A model generated the notes under the pieces. It had not been told where the DNA came from and made no database searches. It worked only from the letters and a program-made list of their open reading frames with translations. A DNA stretch of 64,000 nucleotides from Mycolicibacterium arenosum (GTDB taxonomy: Bacteria > Actinomycetota > Actinomycetes > Mycobacteriales > Mycobacteriaceae). How positions within the stretch are numbered: the stretch's first letter is position 1; every line of letters starts with the position of its first letter. The stretch is taken from assembly GCF_024320865.1 (NCBI RefSeq), contig NZ_JANDBD010000014.1, positions 62,001-126,000 of the forward strand. Reading direction: 5' to 3'. Made by a program: the position numbers and the translations under genes. Positions 7,475 to 15,898 of the stretch are shown piece after piece.

Positions 7475-8933
7475 CCTGAGAGGCGCGCACCTCGAAGTCA
7501 CGGGGATCGGGCGTGGCGAGTAGTTCGGCGTGGCGTTCCGGCACCCATGGGAAGAGTTCTGGCAGGCCGTCCTTCCCCAGGTACCAACTCGAGCAACCCG
7601 ATACCCAGATCGTCTGCGGCATAGCGGCTTTCATGTCCTCGTTGTAGCTCTTGGTCGCGGTCTCGGTGGGCTCGGCCTCGACGACCTCCCCTTCGGCAAT
7701 GCGCCGGATCCACCACAGCGCGTAGTCGGCCTGGTCCTCGGCGATCGGCACCAGCGATTGGTTGCCCACCGGCGAGTGCGGGCCCATCAGCATGAACATG
7801 TTCGGGAAACCCGGCACCGCGACCGAGCGATACGCCACCGGCCCGTCGGCCCAGACCTCGTCGAGACGCAGGCCGGCGCGGCCGATCACGTTCATCGGCC
7901 GCACGTAGGCCCGCGCGTCGAAGCCGGTCGCCAGCACCAGCACGTCGAGCTCGTGCAGCGCGCCGTCGGCGGTTCGGACACCCCGCGGTTCGACGTGCTC
8001 GATCAACTCGGTGACCACGTCGACGCCCGGCTTCTGCACCGACTGGAAGTAGTGCCCCGCGAAGATCATCCGCTTGCACATCGGCAGGTCCTTCGGCGTC
8101 AGCTTGCGCCGTAGTTCGCGGTCGCGGACCGACAACCGCAGGTTCCATCGGCACAGTGCGCTGAACAGCCTCCGCTGGAAGCCGGGTTGAATCGGGCCGC
8201 GACCGAAACCGAATCGGACGAACCAACCCCAGAACCAGTAGCCCGGCGACGTCAGCGCCGGCCACCGCCGCATGAGCGCGCGTGCGGGCCGCGAGTAGGA
8301 CATGTTCGGCCACGGACACACCCACTGCGGGGTCCGCTGGAAGACGCTCAGTCCCCTCACCCGCCCGCCGAGGGCCGCGGTGATCTGCACACCGGTGGAC
8401 CCGGTGCCGATCACCCCGATGCGCTTATCCGGCAGCGGTATCGAGTGGTCCCACTGGGACGAGTGGAACACCGGCCCCTCGAACGCGTCGAGCCCGGTGA
8501 TGCTCGGAAGGCGCGGCACCCGCAGAATGCCCGTCGCGGTGACGAGCACGTCGAACGCCTGCTCACCGTCGGCGGTCGTGAGATACCACCGCCCCTCGCG
8601 GTACTCCGCGCACGTGACATCGGTGCCGAACCGGATGAAGCGGCGCAGGCCTCGCTCGTCGGCCACCCGGCGCAGGTAGGTCAGGATCTCGGGGCCCGGC
8701 GGATTGAGGCGCGTCCACTCCGGGTTCGGATGGAACGAGTACGTGTAGTAGCGCGACGGAATGTCGCACGTCAGTCCCGGATAGGTGTTGTCCCGCCAGG
8801 TACCGCCGATGTCGTCGGCCTTCTCGAACACGGTGAAATCCGCGATGCCTGCGTCGAGCAGCTTGCTGGCCATGCAGAGGCCCGACATACCTGCACCGAT
8901 GATCGCCACGGTCGGCGTGCGCTGAGACGTCAC
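7470..8933 (-). CDS. Flavin-containing monooxygenase, Baeyer-Villiger type
   Basis: An NADPH- and FAD-dependent oxygenase of 487 residues that would insert oxygen next to a ketone or oxidise a heteroatom; substrate unknown. The FAD Rossmann motif GAGMSG is near residue 13, the Baeyer-Villiger fingerprint FEGPVFHSSQWD (FxGxxxHxxxW[P/D]) near residue 150, and the NADPH Rossmann motif GTGSTG near residue 180. It starts at GTG 8933 with AAAGGGG upstream. It is divergent from a TauD-type dioxygenase, 70 bases away. Both are absent between cobN and cobG in M. tuberculosis, so this pair looks like an accessory insertion in the cobalamin block. Confidence 0.92.
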   Translation of the reverse strand: MTSQRTPTVAIIGAGMSGLCMASKLLDAGIADFTVFEKADDIGGTWRDNTYPGLTCDIPSRYYTYSFHPNPEWTRLNPPGPEILTYLRRVADERGLRRFIRFGTDVTCAEYREGRWYLTTADGEQAFDVLVTATGILRVPRLPSITGLDAFEGPVFHSSQWDHSIPLPDKRIGVIGTGSTGVQITAALGGRVRGLSVFQRTPQWVCPWPNMSYSRPARALMRRWPALTSPGYWFWGWFVRFGFGRGPIQPGFQRRLFSALCRWNLRLSVRDRELRRKLTPKDLPMCKRMIFAGHYFQSVQKPGVDVVTELIEHVEPRGVRTADGALHELDVLVLATGFDARAYVRPMNVIGRAGLRLDEVWADGPVAYRSVAVPGFPNMFMLMGPHSPVGNQSLVPIAEDQADYALWWIRRIAEGEVVEAEPTETATKSYNEDMKAAMPQTIWVSGCSSWYLGKDGLPELFPWVPERHAELLATPDPRDFEVRASQV

Positions 8934-9003
8934 GTGCCGCCCCTTTCAAATCTCGCCCATCTGAATAATGGACTCCGGGGCGCGGTTCTGCGGAAATTAC
9001 GCA

Positions 9004-9951
9004 ATGGTCAATCCCTCTCCCGCCCCCGACTGGCCCCACGTCGTCAAACTCGGCGCTCACATCGGCGCCCGGATCGACAACGTTCGGCTCGGCGGCCATC
9101 TCGACGCGGGTGTCGTCGACGCGATCAACGCGGCGCTGCTGACGCACAAGGTGCTCTTCTTCCGCAGTCAGCACCACCTCGACGACGAGGGCCAGTACGC
9201 GTTCGCGAAGCTGCTCGGTACGCCGACGCTGGCCCATCCCACGGTGCTGTCGCGAGGGACCGACGTGCTGCCCATCGACTCGCGCTACGACAAGGCCAAC
9301 TCGTGGCACACCGATGTGACGTTCGTCGACCGGATCCCCAAGGCGTCGCTGCTCCGGGCGATCACCCTGCCCGAGTACGGCGGCACCACCACGTGGGCGT
9401 CCACCGAGGCGGCCTACGACCAGCTGCCCGAGCCGCTGCGACTGCTCGCCGAGAACCTGCGCGCGCTGCACACCAACGACTACGACTACATCCGCGACTA
9501 CGACGACGCCGACGGCGACGTCGACCTCAAGCAGAACGAGTACCGCAGCGAGTTCGTCTCCGAGCACTACGAGACCGAACACCCCGTCGTTCGCGTGCAT
9601 CCCGAAACCGGCCGCAAGGTGCTCCTGCTCGGCCACTTCGTCCGGAAGTTCGTCGGCCTCGGGACGGTCGAGTCGGCGACGCTACTGCAGCTGCTGCAAG
9701 CCCGAATCACCAAATTGGAGAACACCATCCGCTGGAACTGGGCCCCCGGCGACGTCGCCATCTGGGACAACCGGGCCACCCAGCACTACGCGGTGTCCGA
9801 CTACGACGACCAGTACCGCAGGCTCAGTCGCGTCACGCTCGCCGGCGACATCCCCGTCGACGTCCACGGGCTCCCCAGCCGTGTCGTCGCGGGCGATGCG
9901 TCGCACTACTCCGACGTCGTCACGCCCAGACGATTGACGGTCGTGCCGTAG
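9004..9951 (+). CDS. TauD/TfdA-family Fe(II)/2-oxoglutarate dioxygenase
   Basis: A non-heme iron dioxygenase of 315 residues; members hydroxylate sulfonates, alkyl sulfates or aryloxyacids with 2-oxoglutarate as co-substrate. The facial triad is visible as His102 and Asp104 in SWHTDVTF and His261 in NRATQHYAV, with the 2-oxoglutarate-binding Arg shortly after (YRRLSRVTL). ATG 9004 is preferred over ATG 8968 because the domain begins there. It is divergent from the monooxygenase and followed by a strong hairpin. The substrate cannot be called; alkyl-sulfatase-like activity is one option. Confidence 0.9.
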   Translation: MVNPSPAPDWPHVVKLGAHIGARIDNVRLGGHLDAGVVDAINAALLTHKVLFFRSQHHLDDEGQYAFAKLLGTPTLAHPTVLSRGTDVLPIDSRYDKANSWHTDVTFVDRIPKASLLRAITLPEYGGTTTWASTEAAYDQLPEPLRLLAENLRALHTNDYDYIRDYDDADGDVDLKQNEYRSEFVSEHYETEHPVVRVHPETGRKVLLLGHFVRKFVGLGTVESATLLQLLQARITKLENTIRWNWAPGDVAIWDNRATQHYAVSDYDDQYRRLSRVTLAGDIPVDVHGLPSRVVAGDASHYSDVVTPRRLTVVP

Positions 9952-9978
9952 CGGGTCCCCGCTGCCCGCTACGGCACG
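9942..9978 (+). terminator. Perfect 14-bp hairpin at the end of the dioxygenase gene
   Basis: CGTGCCGTAGCGGG (9942-9955) is the exact reverse complement of 9965-9978, with a 9-base loop. The left arm includes the dioxygenase stop codon. There is no T-run, which is usual for mycobacterial terminators. It separates the dioxygenase from cobG. Confidence 0.7.
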
Positions 9979-10115
9979 CCGCCTCCGGGTCCTCCCCCAA
10001 GTCCCGGATCCCCGGTAGAACCGGTATGACACGACCGTATTCGGGTGTCGACGGGACATCGCGCGTAGCGCACTACTCGAATCCCGCACCGGACTACTCA
10101 TATGCTCGGGAGGAC

Positions 10116-11228
10116 ATGACGAGGATCCGTGACGACGACGCCTGCCCCGGTGCGCTGCAGGTGCACCAGGCGGCCGACGGGGCGCTGGCCCGGATCCGGC
10201 TGCCCGGCGGGATGATCACCCCGGAGCAACTGACCGCGCTGGCTCGGGTCGCCACTGAGTTCGGCTCTTCGGCAATGGAACTCACCTCCCGTGGCAACAT
10301 CCAGCTGCGGGCGCTGACGCAGCCCGAGGAGGTCGCCGCCGCCGTCGCCGCTGCGGGCCTGCTGCCGTCGGTGACCCACGAGCGCGTGCGCAACGTCGTC
10401 GCGTCGCCGCTGTCGGGTCGTCGGGGCGGCCTGGGCGACGTGCGGCCGCTGGTCACCGCGCTCGACGAGGCCATCCGGGCCGATGCCGCCCTCGCGGACC
10501 TGCCGGGGCGCTTCTGGTTCAGCCTCGACGACGGCAGCGGTGACGTATCGGGACTCGAGGCCGACGTCGGCGTCCACCTAATGGGCTCCGACCACGCCGC
10601 GCTGCTGGTCGCCGGGGTCGACACCGGGGTGCGCGTGGCGGTCGCCGACGCCGTCGCCACCCTCGTCGCGGTGGCGACGGAGTTCCTGACGCTGCGCGGG
10701 TCCGCCTGGCGCGCCGCTGAACTCGCCGAGCCGGCCCGCCTCATCCGGGGGCTCGAACCCGTGGCGGAGCCGGGGGCCACGTGGTCCCCCGTCACGCGGC
10801 CGCCGGTCGGGTGGATCGAGCAGGCCGACGGCAGGATCGCGCTCGGCGCCGCCGTTCCGCTCGGAGTACTGCAGGCCCGAGTCGCGGAGTTCCTCGCCGC
10901 GCCCGCCACGCCGCTGGTCGTGACGCCGTGGCGATCGGTGCTGCTGTGCGACCTGGACGAGGGTGTCGCGGACACCGCGTTGCGCGTGCTGGCGCCACTC
11001 GGGCTGGTCTTCGACGAGAACTCGCCGTGGCTCGACGTCAGCGCGTGCACCGGAAGCCCCGGCTGCGCCAGTTCGATCGCCGACGTACGCCACGACGCCG
11101 CGCAGGCGGCGCGCCAGCCCACCGACACCCACCTACACTTCGTCGGATGCGAACGCGCGTGCGGCAGCCCGCCGGTGGGCGATGTCATGGTGGCGACCGC
11201 TGACGGCTACGAGCGCAGGCGAACGTAG
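10116..11228 (+). CDS. cobG: Precorrin-3B synthase CobG
   Basis: Iron-sulfur/siroheme-type monooxygenase that converts precorrin-3A to precorrin-3B, the oxygen-requiring step of aerobic cobalamin synthesis. It has 370 residues, close to the M. tuberculosis protein. Two ferredoxin-like nitrite/sulfite reductase half-domains are visible, and the 4Fe-4S ligands appear as Cys311-x5-Cys317 and Cys345-x3-Cys349. ATG 10116 is chosen because GGGAGGA sits just upstream; an earlier ATG at 10026 lacks one. It heads cobG-cobH-cobIJ. The 164-base upstream gap shows the dioxygenase hairpin but no B12-riboswitch core that I can see. Confidence 0.95.
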   Translation: MTRIRDDDACPGALQVHQAADGALARIRLPGGMITPEQLTALARVATEFGSSAMELTSRGNIQLRALTQPEEVAAAVAAAGLLPSVTHERVRNVVASPLSGRRGGLGDVRPLVTALDEAIRADAALADLPGRFWFSLDDGSGDVSGLEADVGVHLMGSDHAALLVAGVDTGVRVAVADAVATLVAVATEFLTLRGSAWRAAELAEPARLIRGLEPVAEPGATWSPVTRPPVGWIEQADGRIALGAAVPLGVLQARVAEFLAAPATPLVVTPWRSVLLCDLDEGVADTALRVLAPLGLVFDENSPWLDVSACTGSPGCASSIADVRHDAAQAARQPTDTHLHFVGCERACGSPPVGDVMVATADGYERRRT

Positions 11229-11237
11229 GGTGAGCGC

Positions 11238-11864
11238 GTGCTCGACTACACCCGCGACGCGGCCGAGATCTACCGGCAGTCGTTCGCGACGATTCGCGAC
11301 GAAGCGAATCTGACCCGCTTCCCCGCCGACGTCGCGCGCGTGGTCGTGCGGCTCATCCACACGTGCGGCCAGGTCGACGTCGCGGACCACGTCGCCTACA
11401 CCGACGACGTCGTGTCCCGTGCGCACGCGGCGCTGGCCGGCGGCGCTCCGGTGCTGTGCGACTCGTCGATGGTGGCCGCGGGCATCACCCGCTCCCGGCT
11501 CCCCGCGGACAACCAGGTGGTGTCGCTGGTCGCCGATCCGGGCGCGGCCGACCTCGCCGCGACGCTCGGCAGCACCCGCTCGGCGGCCGGGGTGGATCTG
11601 TGGGCCGAGCGCCTCGGCGGCGCCGTGCTCGCGATCGGCAACGCGCCGACCGCGCTCTTCCGGCTTCTCGAACTCCTCGACGAGGGTGCGCCGACTCCCG
11701 CCGCCGTGCTCGGCGGCCCCGTCGGGTTCGTCGGTTCCGCACAGTCCAAGGACGAGCTCATCGCGCGCCCGCGCGGCATGTCCTACCTGGTGGTCACCGG
11801 CAGGCGCGGCGGCAGCGCGATGGCGGCCGCGGCGGTCAACGCGATCGCGAGTGAACGGGAGTGA
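11238..11864 (+). CDS. cobH: Precorrin-8X methylmutase CobH
   Basis: Isomerase that moves the C-11 methyl of precorrin-8X to C-12, giving hydrogenobyrinate. It has 208 residues; the catalytic histidine is His41 in RLIHTCGQ. It starts at GTG 11238, nine bases after cobG, and its stop overlaps the start of cobIJ by four bases (GTGA), so the three genes are one coupled operon. Confidence 0.95.
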   Translation: MLDYTRDAAEIYRQSFATIRDEANLTRFPADVARVVVRLIHTCGQVDVADHVAYTDDVVSRAHAALAGGAPVLCDSSMVAAGITRSRLPADNQVVSLVADPGAADLAATLGSTRSAAGVDLWAERLGGAVLAIGNAPTALFRLLELLDEGAPTPAAVLGGPVGFVGSAQSKDELIARPRGMSYLVVTGRRGGSAMAAAAVNAIASERE

Positions 11865-13330
11865 CGGGCACGCTCTGGGGCGTGGGCCTGGGCCCCGGCG
11901 ACCCCGAACTCGTCACCGTGAAAGCCGCGCGTGTCATCGGCGAGGCCGACGTCGTGGCGTATCACAGCGCGCGCCACGGCCGCAGCATCGCGCGCGGCAT
12001 CGCCGAGCCCTATCTGCGCGAGGGACAGCTCGAAGAGCATCTCGTCTACCCGGTGACGACCGAGACCAGCGAGCACCCCGGCGGATACGCGGGCGCCATG
12101 GAGGACTTCTACCGCGAATCCGCCGACCGCATCGCCGCGCACCTCGAGGCGGGCCGCGACGTGGCCCTGCTGGCCGAGGGCGACCCGCTCTTCTACAGCT
12201 CCTACATGCACATGCACACCCGGCTCACCACGCGATTCCACGCGGTGATCGTGCCGGGCGTGACCTCGGTGAGCGCGGCGTCCGCGGCGACCGGCACCCC
12301 GCTGGTCCAGGGCGACGAGGTGCTGACCATCCTGCCGGGCACCCTGCCCCCCGACGAGTTGCGCCGACGCCTCGCCGACACCGACGCCGCCGTTGTGATG
12401 AAGCTCGGCCGGTCCTACCCCGCTGTGCGCGAAGCGCTTTCGGCGGCGGGCCGACTGGACGAGGCCTACTACGTCGAGCGCGCCAGCACCGAGCGTCAGC
12501 GGGTCCTCCCCGCGGCGGACGCCGACGCCGACTCGGTGCCGTACTTCGCGATCGCGATGCTGCCCGGCATGACGGCGAAGCCGGCTCCGGTGGGCAGCGT
12601 CGCCGTCGTGGGGCTGGGGCCCGGTGACGTCGACTGGATGACACCGCAGAGCAGGCGCGAGCTGGCCGCGGCGACCGACCTGATCGGCTACGGGCCGTAT
12701 CTCGACCGGGTCGGCAGCAGGGCGGGCCAGACCCGGCACCCGAGCGACAACACCGACGAACCGGAACGCGCCAAGCTGGCGTGCACGCTGGCCCGGCAGG
12801 GTCGCGCCGTCGCCGTGGTGTCATCGGGCGATCCGGGGGTGTTCGCCATGGCGACCGCCGTCCTCGAGGAGGCCGCCGACTGGCCCGACGTCGACGTGCG
12901 CGTGATCCCCGCGATGACGGCCGCCCAGGCCGTGGCGAGCCGGGTCGGCGCGCCGCTCGGCCACGACTACGCGGTCGTCTCACTGTCGGACCGGCTCAAG
13001 CCGTGGGACGTCATCGCGGCACGGCTCGCCGCCGCCGCGGCAGCCGATCTGGTGCTGGCGATCTACAACCCGGCCAGTCGGTCGCGGACCTGGCAGGTGG
13101 CGGCCATGCGCGACCTGCTGCTCGAGCATCGCGATCCCGCGACGCCCGTCGTGATCGGCCGCGACGTGTCCGGCCCGCGCGAGGTCGTGAAGGTGGTCCG
13201 GCTCGCGGAACTGGACCCCGAGGACGTCGACATGCGGTGCCTGCTCATCGTCGGGTCGTCACAGACGCAGTGGGAGGCGAGGCCGTCGGGCGATCGGGTC
13301 TACACACTGCGGCGCTACCCCGGCAGCTGA
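11861..13330 (+). CDS. cobIJ: CobI-CobJ fusion: precorrin-2 C20- and precorrin-3B C17-methyltransferase
   Basis: Two SAM-dependent methyltransferases in one 489-residue chain. Residues 1-240 are CobI (C-20 methylation of precorrin-2; VGLGPGDPELVT near residue 8, GDPLFYSSY near 108). From about residue 247 the CobJ half begins with a second VVGLGPGDVDWMTP motif; it performs C-17 methylation with ring contraction. This fusion is standard in mycobacteria (Rv2066). GTG 11861 overlaps the cobH stop by four bases. Confidence 0.96.
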   Translation: MTGTLWGVGLGPGDPELVTVKAARVIGEADVVAYHSARHGRSIARGIAEPYLREGQLEEHLVYPVTTETSEHPGGYAGAMEDFYRESADRIAAHLEAGRDVALLAEGDPLFYSSYMHMHTRLTTRFHAVIVPGVTSVSAASAATGTPLVQGDEVLTILPGTLPPDELRRRLADTDAAVVMKLGRSYPAVREALSAAGRLDEAYYVERASTERQRVLPAADADADSVPYFAIAMLPGMTAKPAPVGSVAVVGLGPGDVDWMTPQSRRELAAATDLIGYGPYLDRVGSRAGQTRHPSDNTDEPERAKLACTLARQGRAVAVVSSGDPGVFAMATAVLEEAADWPDVDVRVIPAMTAAQAVASRVGAPLGHDYAVVSLSDRLKPWDVIAARLAAAAAADLVLAIYNPASRSRTWQVAAMRDLLLEHRDPATPVVIGRDVSGPREVVKVVRLAELDPEDVDMRCLLIVGSSQTQWEARPSGDRVYTLRRYPGS

Positions 13331-13346
13331 CTCGCGTCGAGAATCG

Positions 13347-13375
13347 TTGACAGCTGTCAGACCGCCCGTTAGTGT
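13347..13375 (+). promoter_or_regulatory. Consensus-like promoter with palindromic operator before the phosphotransferase gene
   Basis: A perfect -35 TTGACA (13347-13352), 17-base spacer and -10 TAGTGT (13370-13375) lie six bases before GTG 13382, predicting a leaderless transcript. The -35 is embedded in a perfect 12-bp palindrome TGACAGCTGTCA (13348-13359), placed where a repressor would block RNA polymerase. Confidence 0.65.
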
Positions 13376-13381
13376 CCGGCC

Positions 13382-14434
13382 GTGTCGATCCCACGCAGTC
13401 CCACTGACATCACCGCCGAGTGGCTGAGCGGCGCACTGCGGACGGACGTCGCAGCTGTGACGTCACAGCCGATCGGCACCGGGCAGACCGGGGCCACCTA
13501 CCGGCTGGCGGTCGACTACGCGGGCGACACCGACCTGCCGACGTCCTTCGCGGTGAAGCTGCCGTCACAGGACGACACGGTGCGCGAACGCGTGGCGCTC
13601 GGCTACCGCTCCGAGCACGCGTTCTACACCCACATCGCCGACGTGGTGAAAGTACCGATCCCGCACAGCTTCTACTGCGACATCTCCGATGACGGCGGCG
13701 ACATCGTGCTGCTGCTCGCGGACATGGCGCCCGCCGTGCAGGGCGACCAGATCGCCGGCTGCACGGCGGTCGAGGCGGAGCTGGCCGCCCGCGCGATCGC
13801 CGGGCTGCACGCGCCCACGTGGTGCGATCCCAAGTGGACCGACTTCCCCGGTCTGGCGATGTCGATGCCGGATGCCGCAGCCGCCAAGGGGCTCGGCGAC
13901 GTCGCCGTGATGGCCACCCAGATCACGCTCGACCGCCTCGGCGCGGAGATGGCCGAGGAGAATCGGCACACGGCGACCGAGGCGATGGCGTTGACGACGC
14001 CGTGGCTGCTGGCCGAGCCGAACCGGTTCTCGCTCATGCACGGCGACTACCGGCTCGACAACCTGCTGTTCACCCCGGACCGATCCAGCATCACCGTCGT
14101 CGACTGGCAGACACTCGGCGCGGGCCTCCCCACGCGCGACCTGGCCTACTTCACCGCGACGAGCCTGCTACCCGAGCAGCGCGCCGAACTCGACGAGCAG
14201 CTGGTCGCCGCCTACCACGACGAGCTGCTGAATTACGGCGTCACCGACTACGACCTCGACACCTGCTGGCGCGACTACCGCCTCGGCCTGCTGCAGGCCC
14301 CGCTGATCACCACGCTGGGCTGCGCGTTCGCCAGCAACACCGAGCGCGGTGACGAGATGATGCGCGTCATGCTCGAGCGCGGCTGCCAGGCGATCCGCGA
14401 CCTCGGCAGCCTGGACCTCATCCGCGCGCTCTGA
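13382..14434 (+). CDS. Phosphotransferase of the APH/EcKinase-like fold
   Basis: A kinase-fold protein of 350 residues; substrates of this branch are small hydroxylated compounds and none can be named here. The nucleotide-binding lysine is probably Lys59 (SFAVKLPS), the catalytic loop is HGDYRLDN (220-227) and the metal-binding Asp is Asp241 (VVDWQ). It is monocistronic, with its own promoter, and sits between cobIJ and the convergent cobK, whose 3' end it overlaps by 17 bases. M. tuberculosis has other genes at this spot, so it is an accessory insertion. Confidence 0.88.
   Translation: MSIPRSPTDITAEWLSGALRTDVAAVTSQPIGTGQTGATYRLAVDYAGDTDLPTSFAVKLPSQDDTVRERVALGYRSEHAFYTHIADVVKVPIPHSFYCDISDDGGDIVLLLADMAPAVQGDQIAGCTAVEAELAARAIAGLHAPTWCDPKWTDFPGLAMSMPDAAAAKGLGDVAVMATQITLDRLGAEMAEENRHTATEAMALTTPWLLAEPNRFSLMHGDYRLDNLLFTPDRSSITVVDWQTLGAGLPTRDLAYFTATSLLPEQRAELDEQLVAAYHDELLNYGVTDYDLDTCWRDYRLGLLQAPLITTLGCAFASNTERGDEMMRVMLERGCQAIRDLGSLDLIRAL
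13454..13469. repeat. Perfect 16-bp palindrome inside the phosphotransferase start region
   Basis: GCTGTGACGTCACAGC is fully self-complementary and lies about 75 bases into the gene. It shares CAGCTGT-type sequence with the operator at 13348-13359. It could be a second regulator site or chance in GC-rich coding DNA. Confidence 0.4.
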
Positions 14435-15143
14435 CCCACTCGACGGCGTCGTCGACGGTCGTCACGGTGTCGACACCGTCGGGAAGGGCGGGCCGGTCGA
14501 CCATGACGACCGCCACGCCGAGGGCCTCCGCGGCGTCCAGCTTGGCGCGGGTCATGTCGCCGCCGCTGTTCTTGGTCACCAGCGCGTCAATGTCGTGGTC
14601 GCGCAGCAGTCGCAGCTCGTCGTCGTAGCGGTAGGGCCCGCGCGACAGCACCAGCTGGTGGCGGGGCGGCAGCGTGTGCCCGTCCGGCGCGGTGACGGCC
14701 CTGATCAGGAACCACGCGTTCGACGCGCTGAACGCCGCGGTGCCGGACCGACCCGTCGTGAGGAACACACGGGAGAACGCCTGCGCGGCAACGACATCGG
14801 CCGCCTGCGCATCGGAGCCCACGACGATCGCCCTACCGTGCGGCCACGCCGGTCGCGCCAGAACCACGCTCGGCACCCCGAGCCGGCGGCAGGCGGAGGC
14901 GGCGTGTGCCGTGATGGTCGCGGCGAACGGGTGCGTCGCGTCGACGACGGCGTCGACGCGATGCTCGCTCAGATACGCCGCCAACCCGTCGACGCCGCCG
15001 AAGCCGCCGACGCGCACCTCGCCCACCGGCAGCGCCGGGTCGGGGACCCGACCGGCCAGGGAGCTGACGACGTCGACGTCGGGGTGGAGGTGAGCCGCCA
15101 GCGCCCGGCCCTCGGCCGTCCCGCCGAGCAGGAGTACTCGCAC
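14418..15143 (-). CDS. cobK: Precorrin-6A reductase CobK
   Basis: NADPH-dependent reductase that converts precorrin-6A to precorrin-6B. It has 241 residues; the nucleotide-binding start LLLGGTAEGRALA and DATHPFAATIT (about 70-80) are family signatures, and TKNSGG near residue 192 is the conserved C-terminal block. It starts at GTG 15143, sharing one base with the cobM stop. It is the last gene of the SDR-cobL-cobM-cobK run and overlaps the convergent phosphotransferase gene. Confidence 0.95.
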   Translation of the reverse strand: MRVLLLGGTAEGRALAAHLHPDVDVVSSLAGRVPDPALPVGEVRVGGFGGVDGLAAYLSEHRVDAVVDATHPFAATITAHAASACRRLGVPSVVLARPAWPHGRAIVVGSDAQAADVVAAQAFSRVFLTTGRSGTAAFSASNAWFLIRAVTAPDGHTLPPRHQLVLSRGPYRYDDELRLLRDHDIDALVTKNSGGDMTRAKLDAAEALGVAVVMVDRPALPDGVDTVTTVDDAVEWVRARG

Positions 15144-15898
15144 TAGTGCCTGCTTCCGCGTCGCCTGCCCGACGAGTAGAGGTAGCTGTCGGTGAAACCC
15201 TCGGCCGCCAGCACGTCACCGACCACGATCACCGCGGTCTTGGTCACTCCCTCGGCTCGCATCCGGTCGGCGAGCTCGGCCAGCGTGCACCTGATCACGA
15301 TCTGCTCCGGCCAGCTGGCGAAAGCCACTACCGCACAGGCGGTTTCGGAGGTGTAACCGCCGGCCAGCAGCTCCGGCACCAGCGCATCCACCTGCGCGGC
15401 CGCCAGGTGGAGCACCAGCGTGGCACCGGGCGCCGAGAGCGATCTGAGATCCTCACCGTCCGGCATCGCGGTCGACAGCGTCGCCACCCTGGTCAGCGTC
15501 ACGGTCTGCGACACCCCCGGCACGGTCAGCTCACGACCCAGAGCCGCGGCGGCCGCTGCGAAAGCCGGCACGCCGGGCACGATCTCGTAGTCGACTCCGA
15601 GTTCGTCGAGCCTGCGGCACTGCTCGGCCAGCGCGCTGTAGATCGACGGGTCGCCCGAGTGCAGGCGGGCGACGTCGAGTCCCGCCGCATGCGCTTCGGC
15701 GAGTTCGGTGATGATCTGCTCGAGCGTCAGCGGACCGGTGTCGACGATCTTCGCCCCCGGCGGGCACCACTCAAGCAGATCGGTCGGCATGATCGACCCG
15801 GCGTACAGGCAGACGGCGCAGCGCTGCAGAAGCCGCTGCCCGCGGACCGTGATGAGATCGGCGGCACCGGGTCCCGCGCCGATGAAGTACACCGTCAC
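15143..15898 (-). CDS. cobM: Precorrin-4 C11-methyltransferase CobM
   Basis: SAM-dependent methyltransferase that converts precorrin-4 to precorrin-5. GTG 15898 is chosen because it overlaps the cobL stop by four bases (GTGA) and yields 251 residues beginning with the family's opening VYFIGAGPGAADLIT; a longer frame to 15943 has no support. The motif LHSGDPSIYSA is near residue 80 and VPGVPAF near residue 105. Confidence 0.95.
   Translation of the reverse strand: MTVYFIGAGPGAADLITVRGQRLLQRCAVCLYAGSIMPTDLLEWCPPGAKIVDTGPLTLEQIITELAEAHAAGLDVARLHSGDPSIYSALAEQCRRLDELGVDYEIVPGVPAFAAAAAALGRELTVPGVSQTVTLTRVATLSTAMPDGEDLRSLSAPGATLVLHLAAAQVDALVPELLAGGYTSETACAVVAFASWPEQIVIRCTLAELADRMRAEGVTKTAVIVVGDVLAAEGFTDSYLYSSGRRRGSRH

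Noticed and set aside
9979..10115. Possible cobalamin riboswitch before cobG
   Set aside because: No B12-box-like core or paired arms could be made out by eye; only the dioxygenase hairpin precedes it. A covariance search would settle it.
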